A stretch of 9,552 bases of DNA from an uncultured Chitinophagaceae bacterium (GCA_937897585.1 CALCNY010000024.1:1-9552); one strand, 5' to 3'. Positions 1 to 7,520 are shown, numbered from the stretch's first letter. The notes: a model not told the origin generated them from the letters alone. A program made the numbers and translations.

Positions 1-2226
1 TTCATTCAGATAGTTCCAATCATTATCAATTCCATCTATTCGATAAGCATAACGATGTGTACGAGTCTGATAATCCAATAATGAAAAAGATATAGAGAGA
101 AATTTATCTCCTACATTCATGATGATTTCATGATTCAGCTTTAATTCATCGGCAACATCCTCAACGGAATCTTTCGCTGATGAAAATTTCGAAATGCCTA
201 CCATCTGAAGGGGAATAAATGTTTCTTTTGTATTTGAATTCAATGTGGCAGGATCAAAAAAATCGATTCCATTCAAGCCGCCAAAATACATTTTACCTTG
301 TTCATCTTTATAAGAGGAAATACGATTGAATTCAATGTTAGTGATTCCGTCTTTTGTTCGATATATTTTGGTGGAGAAATTTTTCTTATCAAAACTAACT
401 AATCCGTTATAGCTGCTAATCCATAAATGATTTGAATTATCTTCTTCTATTCGATACAAGATATTATCTGGTAATCCGTTTTCTACAGTAAACTTTTTGA
501 AATTTTCCGCTGCCATTGGATGTTGAGTGTTCCATCTCCATCTGATTAATCCATCTCCATTCATAGCCAGCCAAGCAATACCGGCTTTGTCTTCATAAAA
601 ATCATAAATACCGGTAAAGGGTAAACGCGAATCAACTTGCTGTTGTTCCTTGCCATAATAATTATAAACAACACAATGGTCATTGATGAAATAAATACCG
701 TTTTCTGCCACGGCAATCCAGCCTTTTGTTTTTGTTTTGATGATTCGATACACATTTAAAGGCAACGGAATGTTGTTTACAGCGTAGTGTATAACATCGG
801 TATCGCCATTAAGCATATTGTATTTTACAATATTTGATGTGCCACCAATTAAGATCAAACTATCGGAAAAATCACTAAGAGACCAGTTTTCACTGATATT
901 GGGAAATGATACTGTTTTTTTTGTTTGTTCGGTAAGCGGATTAAAAATCGACATTGGATTGCCTGCAATATAAAGCAGGTCGTTTTTTTTCAAAATGTTT
1001 GCGCCAGCAACGTTGTTGAATCTTTTTTCAACTGCATCTTTTACCACCAATTCATTGTTAGACATGGCATATATTTTTTCACCTGTCTTATTTTGTTCAA
1101 CATAAATAGACCTTACCGAATTATTGATTTCCAAATTGTTTTGTAAGTTGGAAAAGACATGCCCGAATTGATTTCGTCTGATATTTACCTGATAAATTCC
1201 TTTCTCCGTACAAAACCAGTAATTACCCAATCGGTCTTTGAAATAATTACCAATACCAAAGTCCGATGACTTGGATTGGGTACCGGAATTATAAACCTCC
1301 AGCCATTCATTGTCAGTGAATAAATAATAATTGTTGTTGGAATTCTTGAACAATTGTGTCTGTCCGTAAAATTTTACCGGACTTAAATTTGATTTTACAA
1401 TTGAATTCGTGAAAGCAGACGTATGCGGATTGCCTAATGAATCTATAACAAGAAATGTCCCAGAAGTTACATCATTAAGAATAATCTGTTTGCTGTCTGT
1501 GATAGAAGAAGGTTGAAACTTAGATTTGTCAAACGTAAAAATTGTATCAGGGTATATGCAATAATCTGGATGACTACGTTCAAAATCATGAATCAGTATG
1601 CAGTCATTGGCGGCGCTCAAATTAGACGAAACGGAAATTGGGCCCATGCTGTTCTTTCCTGCCTCAAGAAAATCTTTGCGGAGTTTGAATGCCGAATTTT
1701 TTCCGTACTGCCATAATTTTGAATGCTGGTCTGTTAAAAAAAAGATACTTCCCAGTTCATCATGAATCATCCTATTTATCTGTTCGGCTTTAAACGGCAT
1801 CTTGGGTAATGCCTCCATAACTTTAATAAATTGATATTGGTTTAAATCGAGGGCCTGGATATTATTAATTTTATATGCCGAACCATCGTTTTTTACAGAT
1901 TGAATGAACAAATGATTATTTGCATCTATAGAAATCCCTGTGATCGTATTAGAAAACAGCGGTGAATTTTGAGTGTTATAAGTTTTAAAATTATTACCAT
2001 CATATCTGCAAAGTCCGTTAGCTGTAGCAAACCACATAAAACCATCTTTATCCTGTAAGGCATCATAAACCAATCGCGATGGTAGTCCATCTTCCATGGT
2101 TATCATCCGCTTGGTGATGATGTAATTCTGGTTGGAGGTAAACGCTTGACCATAAATAAAAAAGCTATTTGCAATGAATGCAAATAACAGTATTAGTTTG
2201 TTGATATGTCTTTTTGTAATTGCCAA
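1..2226 (-). CDS. Two-component-type sensor with beta-propeller and Y_Y_Y domain (C-terminus off window)
   Basis: The frame is open for 742 codons from 2226 to base 1 and continues out of the window. The start is inferred as TTG at 2226. No in-frame ATG exists upstream before the TGA at 2308-2310, and the first internal ATG (residue 41) would remove the probable signal peptide (residues 4-27: KRH, then a hydrophobic stretch ending near IYGQ). Regulator-propeller-like blades are visible at about residues 45-82 (EDGLP, WFATANGLCRYDG), 326-345 (DRLGNYWFCTEKGIY), 538-562, 584-612 (ENGLPDNILYRI, LWISSYNGL) and 636-658 (MYFGGLNGIDFFDP). A Y_Y_Y-type domain begins near 700 (YRIDGIDNDW at 728-737). 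In this family the periplasmic propeller senses a ligand and is followed by a membrane helix and a histidine-kinase, LytTR or HTH output. That part is not in the window, so the output type is unknown. It lies 136 bp downstream of rho on the same strand with no clear own promoter, so read-through from rho is possible. Ligand unknown. Confidence 0.85.
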   Translation of the reverse strand, partial: MAITKRHINKLILLFAFIANSFFIYGQAFTSNQNYIITKRMITMEDGLPSRLVYDALQDKDGFMWFATANGLCRYDGNNFKTYNTQNSPLFSNTITGISIDANNHLFIQSVKNDGSAYKINNIQALDLNQYQFIKVMEALPKMPFKAEQINRMIHDELGSIFFLTDQHSKLWQYGKNSAFKLRKDFLEAGKNSMGPISVSSNLSAANDCILIHDFERSHPDYCIYPDTIFTFDKSKFQPSSITDSKQIILNDVTSGTFLVIDSLGNPHTSAFTNSIVKSNLSPVKFYGQTQLFKNSNNNYYLFTDNEWLEVYNSGTQSKSSDFGIGNYFKDRLGNYWFCTEKGIYQVNIRRNQFGHVFSNLQNNLEINNSVRSIYVEQNKTGEKIYAMSNNELVVKDAVEKRFNNVAGANILKKNDLLYIAGNPMSIFNPLTEQTKKTVSFPNISENWSLSDFSDSLILIGGTSNIVKYNMLNGDTDVIHYAVNNIPLPLNVYRIIKTKTKGWIAVAENGIYFINDHCVVYNYYGKEQQQVDSRLPFTGIYDFYEDKAGIAWLAMNGDGLIRWRWNTQHPMAAENFKKFTVENGLPDNILYRIEEDNSNHLWISSYNGLVSFDKKNFSTKIYRTKDGITNIEFNRISSYKDEQGKMYFGGLNGIDFFDPATLNSNTKETFIPLQMVGISKFSSAKDSVEDVADELKLNHEIIMNVGDKFLSISFSLLDYQTRTHRYAYRIDGIDNDWNYLNE

Positions 2227-2251
2227 TGAATGACAAAGAAAGGATTTATAA

Positions 2252-2336
2252 TTTGATAATGAGTTGATTTGATAATGTGATAATGTGATAGCTTCGTCGG
2301 TATTACATCACCAAATTACCAAATTTTCAAATCACC
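2252..2336. repeat. A/T-rich inverted array of TTTGATAATG-like units
   Basis: The unit TTTGATAATG occurs at 2252-2261 and 2268-2277, with shortened copies TGATAATG at 2278-2285 and TGATA at 2286-2290. After a short unrelated centre (about 2291-2302) come units of the opposite sense (ATCACCAAATTACCAAAT, then TTTTCAAATCACC). The two halves are therefore imperfect inverted copies that could fold in RNA. The array lies between rho and the sensor gene. I recall similar A/T modules between genes in other Bacteroidota genomes, but could not check this. Confidence 0.5.
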
Positions 2337-2362
2337 TCCCCCTTCGGGGGATTGAGGGGGCT
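2336..2362 (-). repeat. G/C-rich hairpin repeat directly after rho stop codon
   Basis: On the minus strand, the bases right after the rho TAG (2365-2363) read AGCCCCCTCAATCCCCCGAA and then GGGGGAGG. The five-base arms CCCCC and GGGGG flank a 3-base GAA loop, giving a strong short hairpin, and the upstream CCCCCTC offers an alternative pairing partner. It resembles the dispersed CCCCCTnnnnCCCCCGAAGGGGG intergenic repeats of Bacteroidota. There is no U-tract on the minus strand (it continues TGATTTGAAAAT), so it is not a classical intrinsic terminator, though it could protect the rho mRNA 3' end. Confidence 0.55.
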
Positions 2363-3997
2363 CTACCCATTCATCGAAGTCAAAAACTCCGCATTATCTT
2401 TCGTTCCCTTCATATTTTTCAGCAACGTATTAATCGCTTCTTCAGGATTCATATCCGCCATATGCTTACGCAAAACCCACATACGTTGGAAGGTATCTTT
2501 ATCCAACAACAAATCATCTCTTCTTGTTGATGAAGACACAATATCTATAGCAGGGAAAATTCTTCTGTTTGATAATTTTCTTTCGAGTTGCAATTCCATG
2601 TTACCGGTTCCTTTGAATTCCTCAAAAATCACTTCATCCATTTTACTTCCGGTATCCACAAGTGCAGTTGCAATGATGGTTAATGATCCGCCGTTTTCAA
2701 TTTTACGGGCAGCACCAAAAAATTGCTTTGGCTTCTGCATTGCATTCGCTTCCACACCGCCCGATAACACCTTACCACTTGAAGGCGCAACGGTATTGTG
2801 TGCACGAGCCAAACGTGTAATAGAATCCAACAAAATCACCACGTCATGACCACACTCAACCAAACGTTTTGCTTTTTGTAATGCTATCGTTGAAACCTTC
2901 ACATGCTTTTCTGCTGGCTCATCAAATGTAGACGCAATCACTTCAGCTTTTACACTTCTTTCCATATCGGTAACCTCTTCAGGTCTTTCATCTACCAACA
3001 CAATCATCAAATAACATTCAGGATGATTTTCTGCAATAGCATTCGCCAGTTCTTTCAGCAACATGGTTTTACCGGTCTTCGGTTGCGCTACAATCAATCC
3101 ACGCTGTCCTTTACCAATCGGTGTAAACAAGTCCATGATTCTGGTACTGTAATGATCAGACTTTGTGGTAAGATTCAATCTTTCAAAAGGAAATAACGGT
3201 GTCAGATAATCGAAGGGCACACGGTCTCTTACTTCTTCTGGACTCTTACCATTAATCGTTTCTACTTTCAATAAAGCAAAATATTTTTCGCCTTCTTTTG
3301 GAGGACGAACCGAACCATAAACAGTATCACCTGTTTTTAATCCGAATAATTTTATTTGTGAAGGCGATACATAAATATCATCGGGGCTCGACAAATAATT
3401 GTAATCGCTGCTTCTTAAAAATCCATATCCATCGGGCATCATTTCCAAAACACCTTCACCCAATACAACGCCATCAAATTCAATATTAAAAACTGGGTGT
3501 TGAGAACGTTGTTGATGATAAGATTTTACTTCTCTATTTTGCGGACCGGAAGGTTCCATATCAATTTCCGGTTGCTGTATATCTTCCTGTTGCAACATTT
3601 GTGCAATGGCCGCAGGAATGGTTGTTTGTTCGCTTGTTATAGGTTGCAATTCTTCCTCTTCATCGAAACTGTTTTCCTGAACTTCGGGCTTAGTTTTTTT
3701 AACCGGCGTCTTCTTCTCAGGTTCTGCTTTTTTAGGTTTTGCAGCCGGAGCTTCTTTTGCAACTTCTTCTACTGTGGAAGGTGTTTCTTCAGGTTTAGCG
3801 CCTTTTATAATTCTTTTACGTTTAGGCTTTTCTCCTTCTGAATTGTTTTTTTCTGGTGCCATATTATTTTGTTTTTCCAGGATTTGAGAAATTAATTCCT
3901 CTCTGGATGTTTTTTTTGTGTTTGGAATATTTAATTGGTCTGCGATATCGGCCAATTCTGGAATGAGCAAGTCATTCAGCTGCGATAGATTATACAT
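2363..3997 (-). CDS. rho: Transcription termination factor Rho, with long N-terminal insert
   Basis: This 544-residue protein is an RNA-dependent hexameric helicase that ends transcription in the cytoplasm. In order, it has a Rho_N (SAP-like) domain at residues 1-45; a low-complexity charged linker at about 46-165 with basic runs (KPKRKR near 57-62, KKTPVKKTKPE) and an acidic run (DEEEE at 112-116); a cold-shock-type RNA-binding domain at about 178-250 (MPDGYGFLRS); and the RecA-type ATPase. The Walker A motif is AQPKTGKT (304-311). The catalytic-glutamate region is VDERPEEVTDM (335-345, E337). The Walker B motif is VVILLDSITR (386-395, D391). The Q-loop is LSGGVEANAM (411-420), and the conserved arginine-rich stretch DTGSKMDE to RRIFPAID lies at 448-485. 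Escherichia coli Rho has 419 residues, and nearly all of the extra length is the linker. The ATG at 3997 has no Shine-Dalgarno sequence, as expected in this phylum, and begins the conserved MYNLSQLNDL sequence. The stop is TAG at 2365-2363. Identity is certain from the motifs. Confidence 0.98.
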   Translation of the reverse strand: MYNLSQLNDLLIPELADIADQLNIPNTKKTSREELISQILEKQNNMAPEKNNSEGEKPKRKRIIKGAKPEETPSTVEEVAKEAPAAKPKKAEPEKKTPVKKTKPEVQENSFDEEEELQPITSEQTTIPAAIAQMLQQEDIQQPEIDMEPSGPQNREVKSYHQQRSQHPVFNIEFDGVVLGEGVLEMMPDGYGFLRSSDYNYLSSPDDIYVSPSQIKLFGLKTGDTVYGSVRPPKEGEKYFALLKVETINGKSPEEVRDRVPFDYLTPLFPFERLNLTTKSDHYSTRIMDLFTPIGKGQRGLIVAQPKTGKTMLLKELANAIAENHPECYLMIVLVDERPEEVTDMERSVKAEVIASTFDEPAEKHVKVSTIALQKAKRLVECGHDVVILLDSITRLARAHNTVAPSSGKVLSGGVEANAMQKPKQFFGAARKIENGGSLTIIATALVDTGSKMDEVIFEEFKGTGNMELQLERKLSNRRIFPAIDIVSSSTRRDDLLLDKDTFQRMWVLRKHMADMNPEEAINTLLKNMKGTKDNAEFLTSMNG

Positions 3998-4175
3998 AAG
4001 TTATGTGCAAAGCGATTATCAAAAATTACGCGATGAAAAATGAAAATTGTGGTTGAAAATTTGTGCTGATGAAAATGATATTTACTTTGAAGCGATCAGA
4101 TTGGGATTAATCTTATCAATCATTTCCGATGCAATATTAAGTAGTTTTTTGGAAAAAAAGAATTTTTTTGGGGAT
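3998..4175 (-). other. Gene-free 5' region of rho
   Basis: These 178 bp precede the rho ATG and contain no convincing gene. I found no exact TAnnTTTG box on the minus strand, so the rho start site is not placed. On the minus strand a short frame ending with TAA at 4084-4082 reads NIASEMIDKINPNLIASK just before its stop. It looks like protein but has no clear start and is preceded by A/T-rich homopolymers, so it may be a gene-end relic or chance. rho is often autoregulated in its leader in other bacteria, but nothing specific is visible here. Confidence 0.4.
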
Positions 4176-4493
4176 TTACCGCAGAGAAGAGAGTAGATTG
4201 AGTTTACGCGGAGGAATTTTTGCCACGAAGGTACGAAGGCACAAAGAAGCACGAAGGTGTTTCACGCAAAGCTCGCTAGGGGGCAAAGACGCGATAAACC
4301 TCACCCCCAACCCCTCTCCTGAATGAGAGGGGAGCAAACTGAATTTTTGACTAAAAAATAAAAACAATTCGTGAATTCGTGGCAAATTAATCGCGCCTTT
4401 GCTCCCTAGCGAGCCTTGCGTGAAACAAAAAAGGTTCCGCAAAGAAAAAACTTCTCTCTGCGAAACCTCTTTAAACACCTTTCTCAGCGGTAA
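4176..4493. repeat. Composite long inverted repeat between katG and rho
   Basis: Three roughly concentric inverted pairs define the element. The outer pair is TTACCGCAGAGAA (4176-4188) against TTCTCAGCGGTAA (4481-4493), 12 of 13 matching. The middle pair is 37 bp: 4259-4295, which includes TTTCACGCAAAGCTCGCTAG, against 4390-4426, 34 of 37 matching. The inner pair is CCCCTCTC (4311-4318) against GAGAGGGG (4325-4332). Additional modules are a triplicated ACGAAGG (4225-4231, 4233-4239, 4251-4257) and an inverted pair TTTGCCACGAA (4219-4229) and TTCGTGGCAAA (4376-4386). The last pair crosses the middle arm instead of nesting, so the whole is a mosaic and not one simple palindrome. It ends 7 bp before the katG stop codon region (4503-4501) and is visibly richer in G+C than its surroundings. 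It encodes no credible protein. It may be a dispersed non-autonomous intergenic repeat or a structured 3'/5' untranslated segment. Confidence 0.75.
4311..4332. repeat. Perfect 8-bp hairpin at the core of the composite repeat
   Basis: CCCCTCTC and GAGAGGGG pair perfectly around the six-base loop CTGAAT. With the preceding TCACCCCCAA (4301-4310) it matches the widespread CACCCCCAACCCCTCTCC type of intergenic repeat that I recall from Bacteroidota and other phyla. It is not followed by a T-run on either strand, so it is not called a terminator. Confidence 0.6.
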
Positions 4494-4500
4494 TAGTATT

Positions 4501-6702
4501 TTACGCCAAATCAAACCTATCCAAATTCATCACCTTATCCCAAGCCGCTACAAAATCATGAATGAATTTTTCTTTAGCATCGTCAAATGCATAAACCTCT
4601 GCAAGTGCTCTCAATTCTGAATTTGAACCAAAGATCAAATCAACACGAGTGCCCGTCCATTTTAATTCACCGGTGATTCTATCGTGTCCTTCAAAAATAT
4701 CTTTCGATGCAGCTGATGCTTTCCAAGTAGTCGACAAATCCAATAAGTTTACAAAGAAATCATTGGAAAGTGCTTCTGCATTTTTAGTAAATACTCCTAA
4801 TTGAGATTGATTATAGTTTGTATTCAACACACGCATACCGCCAACCAAGACTGTCATTTCTGGAGCGGTCAAATTCAGCAATTGCGCTTTATCCACTAGC
4901 ATTTCTTCTGCTGAAGTGGTGTAATGTTTCTTCATGTAATTTCTGAAACCATCAGCCAATGGCTCTAATACAGCAAATGATTCTACATCTGTATGTTCTT
5001 GCAAAGCATCTCCACGACCTGCAGTAAATGGAACTGAAATAGGATGTCCTGCATTTTTAGCCGCTTGTTCAATTCCTGCACAACCGCCCAATACAATCAA
5101 ATCAGCCATTGAAACCGCTTTACCATCAGTTTGTGCAACGTTGAATTCGTGTTGAATTTTTTCAAATACGTCCAATACATTTCCTAATTGAGCGGGATTA
5201 TTTACTTCCCAGTATTTCTGTGGTGTTAAACGAATTCTCGCTCCGTTAGTACCACCTCTTTTATCTGATCCACGGAAGGTTGAAGCAGAAGCCCATGCTG
5301 TAGAAACGAGTTGTGACACCGTTAAACCTGATGATAAAATTTTTGATTTTAAATCAGCGATATCTTTTGCATCAATTAGTTTATGCGTTACAGTTGGTAT
5401 AGGATCTTGCCAGATTAAAACCTCTTTTGGAACTTCAGATCCGATATAACGTGCTAAAGGACCCATATCACGATGTGTCAATTTAAACCAAGCGCGTGCA
5501 AATGCATCTGCAAACTGATCAGGGTTTTCAAAAAATCTTCTTGAAATTTTTTCATATGCGGGATCAATTCTCAAAGCCAAATCCGTTGTGAGCATCGTTG
5601 GTGCATGAGATTTTGAAGGATCGTGTGCATCTGGAACGGTTCCTGCGCCTGCGTTTCCTTTAGGCTTCCATTGTTGTGCGCCTGCCGGACTTTTAGTCAA
5701 TTCCCATTCGTAACCGAAAAGATTTTCAAAATAATTATTGCTCCATTTTGTAGGTGTTGTTGTCCATGTTCCTTCCAAACCGCTGGTGATGGTATCTCCG
5801 CCTTTACCAGTTCCGAAAGTATTTTTCCAGCCCGTGCCTTGTTCTTCGATAGTTGCACCTTCTGGTTCAGGACCAACATATTTGCTCGGGTCTGCGGCAC
5901 CGTGAGTTTTACCGAAAGTATGTCCACCTGCAATCAATGCTACTGTTTCTTCATCATTCATAGCCATTCTTGCAAATGTTTCACGAATATCACGAGCAGA
6001 TGCCATCGGGTCAGGGTTACCGCTAGGTCCTTCTGGATTTACATAAATCAATCCCATTTGAACAGCAGCTAATGGTTTTTCCAATTGACGGTCTCCTGAA
6101 TATCTTTTGTCAGCTAGCCACTCGGCTTCAGAACCCCAGTAAATGTCTTCTTCTGGTTCCCATATGTCTTCACGTCCACCAGCAAAACCGAAAGTTTCAA
6201 AGCCCATTGATTCCATGGCTACGTTACCTGCAAGAATCATCAAATCTGCCCAAGATAATTTTTTGCCGTATTTCTTTTTTACAGACCAAAGCAACAAACG
6301 TGCTTTATCCAAATTGGTATTATCAGGCCAGCTGTTCAAAGGTGCAAAACGCTGTGTACCCGCACCTGCTCCGCCGCGGCCATCTGAAGTTCTGTATGTA
6401 CCTGCACTATGCCAGGCCATTCTAATAAAGAAAGGACCATAATGCCCGAAATCGGCAGGCCACCATTCTTGTGAATTGGTCATCACTTCAATGATATCTT
6501 TTTTTACTGCCGCCAAATCAAGCGTTTTAAAAGCTTCCGCATAATTAAAACCCTTGTCCATTGGATCCGACAAAGTTGAATGCTGGCGAAGAATATTCAA
6601 TTTCAATTGATTGGGCCACCAGTTTTGGTTTCTGGTCCCAGCTCCTGCGGTCTGTTTTACTGTAGCTCCGGTAAACGGGCATTTGCTTTCACTATTTTCC
6701 AT
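4501..6702 (-). CDS. katG: Catalase-peroxidase KatG
   Basis: This is a bifunctional heme enzyme that disproportionates hydrogen peroxide and also oxidises organic donors. It is cytoplasmic, since no signal peptide is present. The 733 residues match the usual family length and two-domain build: an active N-terminal heme domain to about residue 430, and a degenerate non-heme copy after it. The distal site is IRMAWHSAGTYR (R94, W97, H98). The proximal heme ligand is H261 in GGHTFGKTHG. The Met-Tyr-Trp crosslink needed for catalase activity can form from W97, Y220 (GLIYVNPEGP) and M246 (FARMAMND). W313 and D374 (TTDLALRID) match the proximal triad, and R411 (HRDMGP) matches the mobile arginine. 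S307 (ITSGLEGTW) corresponds to Ser315 of the Mycobacterium tuberculosis enzyme. All expected catalytic residues are present. The start ATG at 6702 gives the typical MENSESKCPFTG opening and has no Shine-Dalgarno sequence. Upstream, TATTTTCG on the minus strand (about 6738-6731) is a 7-of-8 match to the -7 box. Peroxide control, for example by OxyR, is inferred only from the family. Confidence 0.98.
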   Translation of the reverse strand: MENSESKCPFTGATVKQTAGAGTRNQNWWPNQLKLNILRQHSTLSDPMDKGFNYAEAFKTLDLAAVKKDIIEVMTNSQEWWPADFGHYGPFFIRMAWHSAGTYRTSDGRGGAGAGTQRFAPLNSWPDNTNLDKARLLLWSVKKKYGKKLSWADLMILAGNVAMESMGFETFGFAGGREDIWEPEEDIYWGSEAEWLADKRYSGDRQLEKPLAAVQMGLIYVNPEGPSGNPDPMASARDIRETFARMAMNDEETVALIAGGHTFGKTHGAADPSKYVGPEPEGATIEEQGTGWKNTFGTGKGGDTITSGLEGTWTTTPTKWSNNYFENLFGYEWELTKSPAGAQQWKPKGNAGAGTVPDAHDPSKSHAPTMLTTDLALRIDPAYEKISRRFFENPDQFADAFARAWFKLTHRDMGPLARYIGSEVPKEVLIWQDPIPTVTHKLIDAKDIADLKSKILSSGLTVSQLVSTAWASASTFRGSDKRGGTNGARIRLTPQKYWEVNNPAQLGNVLDVFEKIQHEFNVAQTDGKAVSMADLIVLGGCAGIEQAAKNAGHPISVPFTAGRGDALQEHTDVESFAVLEPLADGFRNYMKKHYTTSAEEMLVDKAQLLNLTAPEMTVLVGGMRVLNTNYNQSQLGVFTKNAEALSNDFFVNLLDLSTTWKASAASKDIFEGHDRITGELKWTGTRVDLIFGSNSELRALAEVYAFDDAKEKFIHDFVAAWDKVMNLDRFDLA

Positions 6703-6807
6703 GTTGTATATTTTAAATTTTCAGTGCGAAAATAGTTAAGTTTTGAGAGAGAAAAAGGAATATGATGAATATTGGTGGGGTTGTTTATTTAAATCAGTTT
6801 GATAAGC

Positions 6808-6849
6808 ACAAAGGGTTGAACAAAATTGAAATAAGAATTAACCCTTTGT
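6808..6849. promoter_or_regulatory. Inverted repeat in the katG divergent intergenic region
   Basis: ACAAAGGGTT (6808-6817) and AACCCTTTGT (6840-6849) are perfect 10-bp inverted arms separated by 22 bp. The element lies about 105 bp upstream of the katG start and 80 bp upstream of the membrane-protein gene at 6931. No gene ends nearby on either strand, so a terminator role is unlikely, and a binding site for a dimeric regulator or an mRNA leader hairpin fits better. No specific regulator is indicated. Confidence 0.4.
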
Positions 6850-6930
6850 TAGTTTCTTTTGAGTGTTTTTTAGTTACATTTAGAAATAGAAGATTTGAAT
6901 TTCCCATCTTATCCAATCAAGTTTTTCATC

Positions 6931-7341
6931 ATGAAAAAATTATTTAGAAATACGGGACTTTTATTATTTCCCTTTTTATTGATGATTCTAATTAACGAAT
7001 CGGTACGCATTTTCAGTAAAACGAATTCGTATCATATTCACGGAATTAAAACAATGAATTCATCTCAGCCAATCGAAAACAAATGCACCTGGGTTTGCCA
7101 TAACAACACCCGATATTGCAAAACAAATCATGTGAAATTTAATCATAAATATTTTTCAAAAACAGACCCTCTTTATTTTGGAATGATTCACTTCCTTGAT
7201 ACCAGAGATAGTTATGTGTTAATGAATGTATTTATTCTGGTTATTTTAATTCCTTTCTTTATTTGGTATTTTTTAATGAAATCAATGAATATTCAAGATC
7301 AAATTGTTGACATCAAAAAAAACAAATCATGGAAATCGTAA
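6931..7341 (+). CDS. Small membrane protein with Cys/His-rich extracytoplasmic loop, function unknown
   Basis: I do not recognise a named family. The chosen start is the ATG at 6931 (MKKLFRNTGL), giving 136 residues. The frame is also open to an ATG at 6895, but the internal start puts a Lys/Arg-rich N-terminus directly before the first membrane segment. The segments are about residues 8-22 (LLLFPFLLMILI) and 96-115 (VLMNVFILVILIPFFIWYF). By the positive-inside pattern both ends are cytoplasmic and residues 23-95 are outside. That loop holds CTWVCHNNTRYCKTNHVKF (52-70), with C52, C56, H57, C63 and H67 arranged as C-x3-C-H-x5-C-x3-H. This could bind a metal, form disulfides or, less likely, be an atypical heme site. 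The gene overlaps the next one by 13 bp, which implies translational coupling. TACATTTA at 6875-6882 is a 7-of-8 match to the -7 box but lacks a well-spaced upstream TTG. Confidence 0.75.
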   Translation: MKKLFRNTGLLLFPFLLMILINESVRIFSKTNSYHIHGIKTMNSSQPIENKCTWVCHNNTRYCKTNHVKFNHKYFSKTDPLYFGMIHFLDTRDSYVLMNVFILVILIPFFIWYFLMKSMNIQDQIVDIKKNKSWKS

Positions 7342-7520
7342 GTTATATATATGTCTATTGCACAGACTTCATTATTAATTTGGCAAACATTTTCAACCTT
7401 TCGTATTACGAAGTGAATTTTATAATTTTTATTGTTCTTTATCCTTTATTGGCCATAGGTTCGTTTGGATTTTTCTTATTTCAGAAAAGAAGATTACAAG
7501 GATTAAAAAGAAAGGTATAA
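7329..7520 (+). CDS. Small two-helix membrane protein, coupled to the upstream gene
   Basis: The 63-residue product has two hydrophobic segments at about residues 5-22 and 30-51 (VNFIIFIVLYPLLAIGSFGF). It ends in a basic tail (QKRRLQGLKRKV) that should face the cytoplasm. The ATG at 7329 lies inside the end of the previous gene in another frame, with a 13-bp overlap, so the two are probably co-translated and act together. I do not recognise the family. The length, membrane pattern and overlap support a real gene and not a chance frame, but no function can be given. No terminator hairpin follows the TAA at 7518-7520. Confidence 0.65.
   Translation: MEIVSYIYVYCTDFIINLANIFNLSYYEVNFIIFIVLYPLLAIGSFGFFLFQKRRLQGLKRKV

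Noticed and set aside
2285..2849. Plus-strand frames of 81 and 165 residues
   Set aside because: They are antisense to the highly conserved 3' half of rho and are explained by codon shadowing.
4300..4335. Intrinsic terminator for katG
   Set aside because: The perfect hairpin is about 170 bp past the katG stop and lacks a T-run on the minus strand. It fits a dispersed repeat better.
4176..4514. 112-residue open frame on the minus strand
   Set aside because: It lies almost wholly inside the composite inverted repeat, its composition follows the repeat modules, and it overlaps the katG 3' end. It is not credible as a protein.
4399..4620. 73-residue plus-strand frame
   Set aside because: It crosses from the repeat into the antisense of katG and has no independent coding signs.
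5623..6442. Several plus-strand frames (149, 117 and 99 residues)
   Set aside because: They are antisense shadows of katG, whose catalytic motifs establish the minus strand as coding.
6762..6947. 61-residue plus-strand frame in the katG divergent region
   Set aside because: It contains the inverted repeat, overlaps the start of the membrane-protein gene and has no protein-like pattern.
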